From: Dehalococcoidales bacterium
GTDB taxonomy: Bacteria; Chloroflexota; Dehalococcoidia; Dehalococcoidales; UBA2162
DNA length: 64,000 bases
NCBI GenBank assembly: GCA_016932435.1
Contig: JAFGCW010000093.1
Span: 1-64,000, forward strand
Direction of reading: 5' to 3'
Shown here: piece after piece, positions 6,861 to 15,475 of the stretch
Numbering within the stretch: position 1 is the first letter of the stretch
Layout: each line of letters opens with the position of its first letter
The notes under the pieces: model-generated
What the model was told of the DNA's origin: nothing
The model's database searches: none
The model's input: only the letters and a program-made list of their open reading frames with translations
Program-made: the position numbers and the translations under genes

Positions 6861-8543
6861 TTATAGTGAAACCGATTCGAAATCAAGGATATTAAGTCTA
6901 AGTTTCGATTGCCCGTTCCAGTGGTCCATTTCCAGATTGTATACGATATCGATGGAGTTCGAAAGCTCATTAACATAGTTACCCAATCCGAAACCGACAG
7001 CATCAAAGAGCATCGATCCCTGACTCACCTTCATTCTCAGGTGAGAATTATCACTCCCCATTGTACTCGATGAAACAACCTGCACTCCCCTGGTGAGAAA
7101 TGTCGGTACCGGATTTCCCTGGCCGAAAGGCGCCATTTCCTGAATCGTCGGATAGGTGTCGCCCCCAAGACCGGAAAGTGTCGTTTCCGCGTCTATATCT
7201 ATTTTCGGCCGCAGGTCCACTCCTTCGAGTTCCTCAGCTGCTATCTCCAGGAGGGCTTTTTTCAATTGGGGAAGGTTGCTGGTATATAGACTCAATCCCG
7301 CCGCTCTCGAATGTCCGCCGAAGCGGGTCAGCAAATGACTGCATTTATTCAGGGCTTCTATCATATTGAACTCAGGAATACTGCGTGAACTACCTCCGCA
7401 GTACCTGTCGCCGGTTCTGATTACGATTACCGGTTTATAGTATTCTTCGGTAAGCCTGCCTGCTACCAGCCCTATAATTCCTGCCGAATAACTGGGATCG
7501 CTGGCTATCAGCAGAGGTTGATCTACTTGCGTTATGACCTGTTCCCTAGCTCTTTCGAGGGCCCGGGTCGTCAATTTCTGGCGTTCCAGGTTCTTCTGCT
7601 CCAGCCATTCAGCAAGCTGCCGAGCTTCTTCCATCGAGTCTGTTATCAGCAGCCTGTAGCTGTTCATTGCATCTCCTACTCTACCGGCGGCATTCAGTCT
7701 TGGAGCAATCGTCCATGATATACTGGTGCTGTTTATGTGAGAAGCATCCAGGCCTGTCTGATTTATTATCTCCTGTATGCCGAGACGCGGAGAATTATTC
7801 AGTATACGGAGTCCCTGCTTCACCAGATATCGATTCTCTCCGAGGAGTGGTACCATATCGGCAACTGTACCAAGTGCGACGAGGTCAATTACCTCTTCCA
7901 GTTTATCCGCTTTCCCAAGACCTGAAAATAACGCCTCGAGTAACTTCATAGCAACACCGACACCGGCGAGTTCCGGTGTCGGGTATTCCGAGCCGGGAAG
8001 TTTCGGATCGATAATTGCAGCGGCCAAAGGAATATCGTCAGGTGGCACATGATGATCGGTAACAATGATGTCGAGTCCTGCTTTACCCGCTTTCTTGATC
8101 TCGGACACAGCAGTAATCCCGCAATCGACAGTCACTACCAGGCTGACACCTTGTTCCTGTAGAGTCTCTAGAGCTGATGTCTTCAGACCATACCCTTCGC
8201 TAATGCGGTCGGGAATATACGGGATCGCTTCGCAGTCCAGCATTGACAGTCCCTGGACCAGCAGGGCTGTCGCGGTTATACCATCTGCGTCGAAATCACC
8301 ATAAATCGCGATTTTTTCCCTGGAAAGAAGAGCCCTGTAAAGTCGGGCTACTGCTTTATGCATGCCCGGCAGTATATTAGGGTCACCACGAAGCCGTTCA
8401 TCGGCCGCAAGGAAAGTCTCGACATCGGAAGGCCGAGTAATTCCACGATTATGGAGTAATTGATGTATCAATAAGGGTATACCGGTATCACCGACACTCG
8501 CATCAGGAATAGATGGCAGTAAATTCCACCGGTTATGGCTCAA
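6861..8543 (-). CDS. recJ: Single-stranded-DNA-specific exonuclease RecJ
   Basis: RecJ degrades single-stranded DNA 5' to 3' in recombination and mismatch or base-excision repair. The 560-residue protein has the DHH phosphoesterase domain with IAIYGDFDADGITATALL (about residues 77-94), VTVDCGITA, and the motif TDHHVP (about 161-166). The DHHA1 domain carries the GGHSRAAGLSL signature (about 403-413), and the C-terminal part is an OB-like domain. Length is normal for the family. The start is TTG 8543, two bases after the fabF stop codon, so the genes are tightly coupled. Confidence 0.93.
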   Translation of the reverse strand: MSHNRWNLLPSIPDASVGDTGIPLLIHQLLHNRGITRPSDVETFLAADERLRGDPNILPGMHKAVARLYRALLSREKIAIYGDFDADGITATALLVQGLSMLDCEAIPYIPDRISEGYGLKTSALETLQEQGVSLVVTVDCGITAVSEIKKAGKAGLDIIVTDHHVPPDDIPLAAAIIDPKLPGSEYPTPELAGVGVAMKLLEALFSGLGKADKLEEVIDLVALGTVADMVPLLGENRYLVKQGLRILNNSPRLGIQEIINQTGLDASHINSTSISWTIAPRLNAAGRVGDAMNSYRLLITDSMEEARQLAEWLEQKNLERQKLTTRALERAREQVITQVDQPLLIASDPSYSAGIIGLVAGRLTEEYYKPVIVIRTGDRYCGGSSRSIPEFNMIEALNKCSHLLTRFGGHSRAAGLSLYTSNLPQLKKALLEIAAEELEGVDLRPKIDIDAETTLSGLGGDTYPTIQEMAPFGQGNPVPTFLTRGVQVVSSSTMGSDNSHLRMKVSQGSMLFDAVGFGLGNYVNELSNSIDIVYNLEMDHWNGQSKLRLNILDFESVSL

Positions 8544-8545
8544 GC

Positions 8546-9802
8546 CTAACCCTCTCTGTATTTTCGCAAAATCAACACCGAATTATGCCCACCGAAACCA
8601 AACGAATTAGATAGGGTTGTCACAACATCCGCTTTTCGCGCGGTATTCGGTACATAATCAAGATCACATTCCTCATCCGGTTTGTGAAGGTTGATCGTGG
8701 GAGGTATGATTCCATTCTGGATGACCATTGTACATATTGCTGCTTCCATTGCTCCGGCAGCTCCTATCAGGTGACCTGTCATGGATTTCGTCGAGCTCAT
8801 TGGAGTCTTATAGGCTTCCTCACCGAATGCTTTTTTAACAGCCATGGTCTCTACTTTATCGTTCAGCTGAGTAGACGTACCATGGGCATTAATATAATCG
8901 ATATCTTTCGGTTCGATTCCTGCTTTATTTAGTGCCTGGCGCATCGCCCTGACTGCTCCGTCTCCGTTCTCATCCGGGGCGGTAATATGAAAAGCATCAC
9001 CACTCGCACCGTAAGCTATTATTTCCGCGAGAATATTTGCTCCTCGATTTCGTGCATGATCCAGAGTTTCGAGGATAAGAGCGCAGGCACCCTCACCGAT
9101 AACAAAACCATCACGATCCGCATCGAAAGGACGCGAGGCTTCCCAGGGAGCATCATTTCTCGTTGATAAAGCCTTCAACGCGCTGAACGATGCGATTCCA
9201 AGAGGATTGATAATTGCTTCACTTCCTCCGGAGATAGCCGCCTGGGCATCACCCCGTTTCAGCAATTCGTACGCTACGCCTATAGCATCGGAGCTGCTTG
9301 AACAAGCTGAGGTTGTACACAGGTTGACGCCTTTTATTCCAAGGGTGATCGACACCTGGGCAGCCGCCATATCCGAAATCATCATCGGAACAAGGAACGG
9401 GCTGACTCTACTTGGCCCCTGTTCGACAAGAACCTTCGTCTGGTTGTACAGGGTAGTCAGGCCACCAATACCACTCCCGATTATTATCCCTATCTGGTCT
9501 TCGTTATCCGAGTTTATTTCTATTCCCGACTTCTCGACTGCCTGCATACTGGCAGCAACCGACATCTGGGAGAAACGATCCATCCGTCGCGATACTTTGC
9601 GGTCGATATACTTATTGATATCGAAATCTTTAACTTCCGCGGCGATCTTCGTGTCCAGATCACTCGCATCGAAAAGCGTTATTTCCGAAATACCCGATTT
9701 TCCATCGATGAGATTCTGCCACGTAGTATCGATATTATGACCGAGAGGTGAAAAGCAACCAATCCCGGTAATTACTACTCTGTTATATGAGTTCTCTGCC
9801 AA
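8546..9802 (-). CDS. fabF: Beta-ketoacyl-[acyl-carrier-protein] synthase II
   Basis: FabF condenses malonyl-ACP with acyl-ACP in fatty-acid elongation. The catalytic Cys lies in TTSACSSSSDAIG, the two His in NAHGTSTQLND and STKSMTGHLIGAAG, and the C-terminal loop is SNSFGFGGHNS. I choose TTG 9802 as the start because AGGAGG lies directly in front of it, giving 418 residues beginning LAENSYNRVVITGIG. The longer frame adds 22 residues that no FabF has. recJ follows after two bases. No other fab genes are in the window, so this copy stands apart from a fab cluster here. Confidence 0.93.
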   Translation of the reverse strand: MAENSYNRVVITGIGCFSPLGHNIDTTWQNLIDGKSGISEITLFDASDLDTKIAAEVKDFDINKYIDRKVSRRMDRFSQMSVAASMQAVEKSGIEINSDNEDQIGIIIGSGIGGLTTLYNQTKVLVEQGPSRVSPFLVPMMISDMAAAQVSITLGIKGVNLCTTSACSSSSDAIGVAYELLKRGDAQAAISGGSEAIINPLGIASFSALKALSTRNDAPWEASRPFDADRDGFVIGEGACALILETLDHARNRGANILAEIIAYGASGDAFHITAPDENGDGAVRAMRQALNKAGIEPKDIDYINAHGTSTQLNDKVETMAVKKAFGEEAYKTPMSSTKSMTGHLIGAAGAMEAAICTMVIQNGIIPPTINLHKPDEECDLDYVPNTARKADVVTTLSNSFGFGGHNSVLILRKYREG

Positions 9803-9872
9803 ATTATCCTCCTGATTTGCGAGTGCGAAATATGGCTTAGTATAATGGATTTCAGGTAAAATAGTCAATCTG

Positions 9873-9911
9873 ACCGGTAAAAGATTACCGGTTCTTACAA
9901 GAACTTTTTAT
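9873..9911. promoter_or_regulatory. Two adjacent inverted repeats between fabF and mtaB
   Basis: The divergent fabF-mtaB gap holds ACCGGTAA (9873-9880) repeated inverted as TTACCGGT (9885-9892) around AAGA. It is followed directly by GTTCT-TACA-AGAAC and a T-rich stretch CTTTTTATT. The first is operator- or hairpin-like; the second looks like a short terminator or attenuator ahead of mtaB. Function is inferred from symmetry only. Confidence 0.45.
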
Positions 9912-9925
9912 TACGGTTTTACACC

Positions 9926-11191
9926 ATGAAAATCGCTCTAGATACGTTGGGATGTAAACTCAACCAAGCTGAAACGGAACTCCTTTCTCGGAGGTTTAGA
10001 GAAGAGGGTCACACTGTTGTCACCTCTAAAAATAATGCTGACATATATATCTTAAATACATGCACCGTTACCCATACAGCCGATGCCAAATCACGCCAGC
10101 TCTTGAGAAAGATTCACCGTCAGAATCCGAATGCGATACTGGTAGCCACCGGCTGTTACGTTCAACGATCACCCGAAACCTTCGATCGCATAGAAGGAGT
10201 AAGGTTAATCGCAGGCAATGCTGACAAGCTTAATCTACCTGCAATACTGAAGAAGAACGGTCTCCTTCAAAAATCAGGATCAAAAACACCCCAACAACCC
10301 TTCGAAGATATACATGAATCCAGGACCCGTTCGTTTATCAGGATACAGGACGGTTGCAGCAATTTCTGTTCATACTGTATCGTTCCGTTCGTAAGAGGAG
10401 CAGAAAAAAGCCTGCCTGTCGATAATATTCTAAAACAGATAAAGGACCGTGTATCCGGCGGAACAAAGGAGGTCGTCCTTACTGGAACTGAGATCGGTTC
10501 ATATAACAGTAACGGAGTGAAACTACGAGAATTACTTGCCCGGATTCTTACTGAAGTCGATGTCCAAAGGTTAAGACTTTCCTCTCTACAGCCGGATGAG
10601 ATTACTCCCGATCTTCTCGATCTCTGGAATGATCGTCGTCTCTGCCCTCATTTCCACATATCTCTTCAAAGTGGCAGTGACGCCGTACTCGAGAGAATGA
10701 ACAGGAGGTACGATACCACCATTTTCCGTAAAACAGTTTCGTTAATACGATCACGCCTTCCCGATGTGGCAATTACCACAGACATTATTACCGGATTTCC
10801 AGGTGAGACAGTCGAAGAACATCAGGCAAGTCTGGATATGTGCCGAGAGATGGGATTTGCCAGGATACATGTTTTTCCTTATTCCCGGAGACCGGGAACA
10901 GCCGCCGCAATGATACCGGTACAGGTGCCGGATGGTGTTAAGACACAGCGTAATCGAAATTTAGGTATTCTAGCCAGGTATTGTGCCGAATCATACAGGC
11001 AGGGATCTACAGGCAGGACTATGGACGTCCTGTGGGAAACGCAATCGGGTGGCATCTGGTCCGGATACACCGGTAACTACATCAGAGTTTACGCAAGAAA
11101 TAAAAGTAATCTTACCAACATAATAAACCGGGTCACGCTGGGAGATCTTTATAGAGACGGGATGTGGGGAACGTTAGAAGGAGAAATATAA
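9926..11191 (+). CDS. mtaB: tRNA (t6A37) methylthiotransferase MtaB
   Basis: MtaB converts t6A37 to ms2t6A37 in tRNAs reading ANN codons, using radical SAM chemistry and two Fe-S clusters. The N-terminal domain has its three Cys in LGCKLNQAE, LNTCTVTHTADAKSRQ and ATGCYVQR. The radical-SAM cluster motif is DGCSNFCSYCIVPFVRG (about residues 150-166). The spacing and the KLNQAE/THTADAKSR pattern fit MtaB rather than MiaB or RimO. At 421 residues it is of normal length. The C-terminal TRAM-like part is short and diverged. It is transcribed divergently from fabF. Confidence 0.9.
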   Translation: MKIALDTLGCKLNQAETELLSRRFREEGHTVVTSKNNADIYILNTCTVTHTADAKSRQLLRKIHRQNPNAILVATGCYVQRSPETFDRIEGVRLIAGNADKLNLPAILKKNGLLQKSGSKTPQQPFEDIHESRTRSFIRIQDGCSNFCSYCIVPFVRGAEKSLPVDNILKQIKDRVSGGTKEVVLTGTEIGSYNSNGVKLRELLARILTEVDVQRLRLSSLQPDEITPDLLDLWNDRRLCPHFHISLQSGSDAVLERMNRRYDTTIFRKTVSLIRSRLPDVAITTDIITGFPGETVEEHQASLDMCREMGFARIHVFPYSRRPGTAAAMIPVQVPDGVKTQRNRNLGILARYCAESYRQGSTGRTMDVLWETQSGGIWSGYTGNYIRVYARNKSNLTNIINRVTLGDLYRDGMWGTLEGEI

Positions 11192-11237
11192 CCTCAACTC
11201 TTGCCAGTGAAGGGCGTAAAGAATATAATATCGTACA

Positions 11238-11471
11238 ATGAAAAAAGGATACCTTTTAATAAAACTGGTACCGGGGCTTGAAGGAGAAGCACTATCACAG
11301 ATTAGAGCTACTCAGGGAGTGGTGGATGTAACTCTTGTTTTTGGTCAATGGGACGCGATAGCCGTAGCTGAAGCAAAGACTATGTTCGAATTGACCAAAA
11401 TAATCGTCGGTGAAGTTCGCGGTGTCCAGGGCGTCCAGGATACCACTACTCTCCTGGAAGCCGAACTCTAA
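11238..11471 (+). CDS. Stand-alone Lrp/AsnC ligand-binding (RAM) domain protein
   Basis: The 77-residue product consists only of the alpha-beta RAM domain that forms the ligand-binding C-terminus of Lrp/AsnC regulators: KKGYLLIKLVPGLEGEALSQ, then GVVDVTLVFGQWDAIAVAEA and a closing strand TTTLLEAEL. There is no DNA-binding helix-turn-helix. Single-domain versions are known to form dimers or octamers that bind amino acids and may act as sensors or modulators of full-length Lrp proteins. The ligand cannot be read. It lies 46 bases behind mtaB and converges with the Fe-S protein at 11512. Confidence 0.85.
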   Translation: MKKGYLLIKLVPGLEGEALSQIRATQGVVDVTLVFGQWDAIAVAEAKTMFELTKIIVGEVRGVQGVQDTTTLLEAEL

Positions 11472-11511
11472 TCCCAATGCAGCAGTAGATACCGTAAGGA
11501 GATATTACTAC

Positions 11512-12420
11512 CTACTTCTCTTTCCTGCTTCTCTGTATCTTGAGAGGAATTCTATACTCACAGGGTGTTTTTGTCTGGCACAGACCACACCCGGCGACAC
11601 TTAAATCAAGATCATACCCTTTTTCCAAATCTTTGGGTGAATAACCAAGACTACGCAGGTAATCGCTGCACTTTTTCTTATCGTGCCCCTTCGATGTTAT
11701 CGCACCAGCCGGGCACCGGGCAGCGCAAACCTTACAGCTGCCGTCATGATAAAAAAGACAGTTATCATAGGGTCCTTTTGCAGTCCTCGGACTTACCGGC
11801 AATGGCATATCCGTTACCACACTTCCACAACGATGGGCGATTCCTTTTTCTGAAATAAATCCGTCCGAAAGCCCGAACGTACCCTGCCCTGCCGCGAAGG
11901 CAATATGACGCTCCGACCAGTTTGTATACATGCCTTTTTCATTAGAATTCATTTTGTAATAAGGTTGGAGTGTCGGCGCAGCCGCTAAATACCCCATTTC
12001 GGTAAGTATATCCGTTATGTACTCTCTGAGTGAATTGTTGAACTTTTCGCCGAACCAGCGGGTATGCGACCAATAACGGCTGGGGCCAGCCGTTTCATTG
12101 CGGTTAGACCTGCGGGTAGTTTCTACTATCGGCAGTATCCAGCTTATTACGGAAAGTTTCTCCGGCAGTTCGTCAGGCTTCTTCTGATATGCCAGTCCCA
12201 GGGCTTCCCTTGGAGTAAGATGCTTGGGTGAAATTATAGTCTTTAGTTCATTAAAAAAAGGATCATCGCCATCGGCAAACTTGATTAAAGGTTTACAGAA
12301 CAGCCTCAGGTTTTCATTACCGGGCATTCTATTCAGAGGGCTTGATCGTATGAATTCATTTATCTCACTGATTAGACTACGGGATGTTTTTTCTTGTATA
12401 CGTTGTTCCTCTGTCACCAT
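11512..12420 (-). CDS. QueG-like 4Fe-4S protein (epoxyqueuosine-reductase-related)
   Basis: The C-terminal half carries two ferredoxin-type clusters: CKVCAARCPAGAI followed by KKKCSDY, and CGLCQTKTPC. It is preceded by GTFGLSDGFISEKGIAHR and GSVVTDMPL, as in the Fe-S core of epoxyqueuosine reductase and related reductases. Unlike true QueG (about 350-380 residues with a longer cobalamin-binding N-terminus), this protein has 302 residues and no clear corrinoid motif. I therefore call it QueG-like, not queG. Related small proteins occur in anaerobes as redox or corrinoid-reactivation partners. Its ATG overlaps the end of the GNAT gene (ATGGTGA), so the two are translated together. Confidence 0.75.
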   Translation of the reverse strand: MVTEEQRIQEKTSRSLISEINEFIRSSPLNRMPGNENLRLFCKPLIKFADGDDPFFNELKTIISPKHLTPREALGLAYQKKPDELPEKLSVISWILPIVETTRRSNRNETAGPSRYWSHTRWFGEKFNNSLREYITDILTEMGYLAAAPTLQPYYKMNSNEKGMYTNWSERHIAFAAGQGTFGLSDGFISEKGIAHRCGSVVTDMPLPVSPRTAKGPYDNCLFYHDGSCKVCAARCPAGAITSKGHDKKKCSDYLRSLGYSPKDLEKGYDLDLSVAGCGLCQTKTPCEYRIPLKIQRSRKEK

Positions 12421-12902
12421 TCCTCCTCTATCTTTAAAGCAAGTACAACCGACGTTTCTATCTGTCGCGCCGGTATATCCCAGTATGTTCTTAATAACTC
12501 GTCTTTATCATCTCTCAATAAAAAACCATGTTTCGCATAAAATCCGATCGCCCAGTAAGAATCAGCCCAGGTACCCACCAGGAGTTCCGGTGTTTTAACT
12601 GTCTTCTTCAGGTATTCCAGTAATTTACTCCCTATGGCTTTACCCTGGTATTCCGGAAACACATAAGCATGGCGGATAAGAGTCGTTTCTTTCACCGGCT
12701 CAAGACCCATCACACCTACAAGTTCGGAGCCTTCTTCCCAGCCGGTAAATTCCATTCTGGTCATTTCGGCTTCCAGCTCTGTCATCGGCATGTACGGCTG
12801 GTGATATCTATCTTCAGGTATCACGCCTTCGTACTTCTTTGCTGCTTCGTTTATGATGTAATAAATCCGTTCTTTATCAGCTTTTGTACACTTTCGAATC
12901 AT
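12414..12902 (-). CDS. GNAT-family N-acetyltransferase
   Basis: The 162-residue protein has the GNAT fold: N-terminal strand and helices IRKCTKADKERIYYIINEA, strands around ELVGVMGLEPVKETTLIRHA, and the acetyl-CoA loop VFPEYQGKAIGSKLLEYLKK (about residues 86-105). A late AIGFYAKHGFLLRD, typical of small-molecule acetyltransferases, follows. The substrate is unknown. It is the first gene of a two-gene unit with the QueG-like protein, overlapping it by seven bases. Confidence 0.85.
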   Translation of the reverse strand: MIRKCTKADKERIYYIINEAAKKYEGVIPEDRYHQPYMPMTELEAEMTRMEFTGWEEGSELVGVMGLEPVKETTLIRHAYVFPEYQGKAIGSKLLEYLKKTVKTPELLVGTWADSYWAIGFYAKHGFLLRDDKDELLRTYWDIPARQIETSVVLALKIEEEW

Positions 12903-12954
12903 TGAACATCACTCCTGTCGCAAGTCGGATTATAACACTTATGCGTAAAAATGT

Positions 12955-12960
12955 TATAAT
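12955..12960 (+). promoter_or_regulatory. Probable -10 element for the PEP-carboxykinase-like gene
   Basis: TATAAT lies 60 bases before the ATG at 13020, in an AT-rich context. The matching -35 region is weak (TATAAC at the right distance). An inverted repeat ATTCCT-TAAAG-AGGAAC follows at about 12971-12987 in the leader. One copy of the octamer TTACGCAT (minus strand) overlaps the spacer. Confidence 0.4.
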
Positions 12961-13019
12961 AAAACGTCTCATTCCTTAAAGAGGAACGACTAATAAAATC
13001 GGACTAAACGGAGAAGTAC

Positions 13020-14618
13020 ATGCCTGAATTCGATCTAACGAAATTTATAGCAACTTTCGAAAGAATAAGAGAAAAAGCTATAGAAGAAGGGCGTATTACC
13101 GAAAATCCTCCTGTTGATGAAATGCGTAGTCTGGTTGAAAAGGTACCTGGAGTCAAGAAGACAAATTACGGGAACTATGTAGCCGAGAGCGAGCCGACAT
13201 CGAGATCAGCTATGTTCACAAAAAACAGTGTCGATACTCCGTTCGGTGATGAAGAACTCATATTACTCGAACAGTGTGAAACAGAACTGGCCAAACATCG
13301 GCTTATTTGCACTGATAGAATTGTCGGTAATATCGAGACCGGACCTGTAGTAAGGTTAATCGTCCCCGAGCGCTTTGCTCACGTCGCTTATGGCGGAGGG
13401 AATCTTTTCTGGCCGGTTCAAGGCGAAGTGAGGGAACCCGATTATCGTATAGTCTTCTTCTTCGATGATCAGTATGAAAAAAACTGGACAAAACCTCTTC
13501 CCGAAAAAGATATTACTATCAGGCTGGCAATGCTTTCTGGCGGTAAATATGTGAAAATAATCAGGAACGGCAATTATATCGGTGAATATAAAAAAGGCGT
13601 TTTCGCCGCCGAAGACTGGGCTGCCAAAACCAGGAAAGGCGGTATCTTCCTTCATGCCGGCTGCCGCGAAGACTACCTCCAATCAGTACACGGCGACTAC
13701 AGGACAGTCAGAACACTCCTTATCGCCCTCAGTGCAAACGGCAAGACAACAACCACCAGCCGGATTCTGGCAAAGAAGGGCAATGAAAAATCCTGGCTGA
13801 TTCAGGATGATGGCGGAACGCTGATGCCCGACGGTTCTTTCCACGGCTTTGAAGCCGGTGGAATCTTTGTCAAGACCGAAGCCGTTAATGCCGGCGATCA
13901 GACCGAGATTCTCTACGGTCTTCTCAAACCCGAGACGGTACATGAAAACGTGTATGTGAGTGAAAACGGTGATTTCGATTTCTACAATTTCCAGCGGACA
14001 TCCAACGGTCGAGCGGTTATTCTGAGAAAAGACTTTATGCACGCCAGCTCATATATAGATGTGCCGAAAATCGATAATTTTATAATTATCACAAGAGGTC
14101 CGCTCATTCCAGCAATCTCAAAACTTACCTGCGAGCAGGCGGTTGCCATGATGGTACTCGGTCAGGCAATGGAGTCATCAGCCGGAGATCCGACTAAGGC
14201 CGGTACTATCAGGCATGAGTTTTTTTACGACCCGTTCGTTGCCGGTGACTTAACGGAACATGCTAATATTTTCTATGATATAGTTAAAAACCTTCCGGAA
14301 ATAAATTTTTATCTTTTAAACACCGGCAGTGTTGGTGAAGATGAGCATCATCATGACATCAGGCTGGAACACACCATGGGTATACTAGATTCACTTCTCA
14401 GGGGCGGTCTCGAAGACTGGAAAGACTCTCCCACCGGTTTTCAGATACCGGCCGCTATCAGGGTAGTTGATGATATTTTTATCCATCCCGAAAAACTGTT
14501 TACAGACAGTGAATTCGCACAAAGGCAGGCTAAACTGGATAAGCTTAGATTCGAAGCAGTAGAAGAACTGGGTGAAAAGCTTCATCCGGATATAAGAAAA
14601 GTATTCAGTAGGGGTTAG
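13020..14618 (+). CDS. Divergent ATP-type phosphoenolpyruvate carboxykinase-like protein
   Basis: ATP-PEPCK interconverts oxaloacetate and PEP in gluconeogenesis or anaplerosis. The 532-residue length and order of motifs fit: a nucleotide loop ALSANGKTTTTS (about residues 235-246, where the family has GLSGTGKTT), WLIQDDGGTLMPDGSFHGFE with the metal Asp pair, and the adenine-site region RGPLIPAISKLTCEQA. The kinase loop lacks the usual first Gly residues, and the N-terminal substrate part is poorly conserved. It may therefore be a diverged subfamily with a changed substrate. It is followed after two bases by the gene at 14621, which should be its partner. Confidence 0.7.
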   Translation: MPEFDLTKFIATFERIREKAIEEGRITENPPVDEMRSLVEKVPGVKKTNYGNYVAESEPTSRSAMFTKNSVDTPFGDEELILLEQCETELAKHRLICTDRIVGNIETGPVVRLIVPERFAHVAYGGGNLFWPVQGEVREPDYRIVFFFDDQYEKNWTKPLPEKDITIRLAMLSGGKYVKIIRNGNYIGEYKKGVFAAEDWAAKTRKGGIFLHAGCREDYLQSVHGDYRTVRTLLIALSANGKTTTTSRILAKKGNEKSWLIQDDGGTLMPDGSFHGFEAGGIFVKTEAVNAGDQTEILYGLLKPETVHENVYVSENGDFDFYNFQRTSNGRAVILRKDFMHASSYIDVPKIDNFIIITRGPLIPAISKLTCEQAVAMMVLGQAMESSAGDPTKAGTIRHEFFYDPFVAGDLTEHANIFYDIVKNLPEINFYLLNTGSVGEDEHHHDIRLEHTMGILDSLLRGGLEDWKDSPTGFQIPAAIRVVDDIFIHPEKLFTDSEFAQRQAKLDKLRFEAVEELGEKLHPDIRKVFSRG

Positions 14619-14620
14619 TT

Positions 14621-15373
14621 ATGACAGATGAACTGGGAAGGGTTGAAAAACCTGAAGCAAAGCAGTATGAAGGTAAAAGGAAATTGTACCTTGTCCCTCT
14701 TGTCTATACCTATGAGGGCGCACCCGCCGAATACACGGAAAAATACAGTCTGTACTGGAAACAGGCACAGGAACATATCAGGAACCTTGAGTCGAGGATG
14801 GGTACCGTCGACCTTGTCTATCATGAATCAGTGACGATAGCCGGTGACAAGGGACTTGAGATTATGGAGAAACTCAGTCCCCTGAGCTGTAAAATTACGA
14901 AAGAAAGATGCCAGTCAGGCGCGAAACTCGAGATTATTGAAGATGAAGAATTAACCGAGGAAACCATGGACTGGGAACGCCATTTTATGATGGGATTTAT
15001 CAGCAGCAAGGTGGCCAGAACAGTCTCCGAGCTATACGCGGAAGCTTCAAAAAAGAGATACGAATATATCGCTAACCGGATAAACGAAACTCTCGGGGAA
15101 GATAACTCCGCTATCCTATTCATCAGGGAAAATCATCGCGTTCAATTCCCGCCGGATATCGAGGTGTTCAGCGTAGCTCCTCCTGCCCTTGACGAGATAT
15201 CCCGCTGGCTGCGGGATCGTTCTCAGCAGGCAGAACAGGAAGACGCTGTAGAACCAACTGAAGAAAAAACTTCTCCGGAACCCGAACCAGCAGAAGAACC
15301 AGTCGAAGAAAAAACCTCCCCGGAGTCTGAACCGGATAATACTGAATCATCCGGAGAAACTGAAACAACTTAA
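14621..15373 (+). CDS. Conserved hypothetical protein with acidic Pro/Glu-repeat tail
   Basis: The 250-residue protein is unrecognised. Residues 1-190 form a folded alpha/beta part (KLYLVPLVYTYEGAPAEYTE, then HFMMGFISSKVARTVSEL and NETLGEDNSAILFIRENH). The rest is a low-complexity tail with the imperfect repeat EPVEEKTSPEPEP / EKTSPESEP. It starts two bases after the PEPCK-like stop codon, so the two are probably one operon closed by the terminator at 15416. There is no signal peptide. The helical middle and the tail suggest a scaffold or interaction role, which is only an inference. Confidence 0.7.
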   Translation: MTDELGRVEKPEAKQYEGKRKLYLVPLVYTYEGAPAEYTEKYSLYWKQAQEHIRNLESRMGTVDLVYHESVTIAGDKGLEIMEKLSPLSCKITKERCQSGAKLEIIEDEELTEETMDWERHFMMGFISSKVARTVSELYAEASKKRYEYIANRINETLGEDNSAILFIRENHRVQFPPDIEVFSVAPPALDEISRWLRDRSQQAEQEDAVEPTEEKTSPEPEPAEEPVEEKTSPESEPDNTESSGETETT

Positions 15374-15415
15374 AATACCTGTTGAATAAAATGACATATT
15401 TCTCTATAATCTGAG

Positions 15416-15453
15416 AAAATGGGGCTGGACTGAAAAATCTGCCCCATTTTTTT
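15416..15453 (+). terminator. Rho-independent terminator of the PEPCK-like operon
   Basis: AAAATGGGGC (15416-15425) pairs with GCCCCATTTT (15441-15450) around a 15-base loop and runs into a T-tract. It separates the PEPCK-like pair from the MFS gene that starts at 15476. Confidence 0.85.
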
Positions 15454-15475
15454 GTGTAAAGGAACCGACCTCCGG

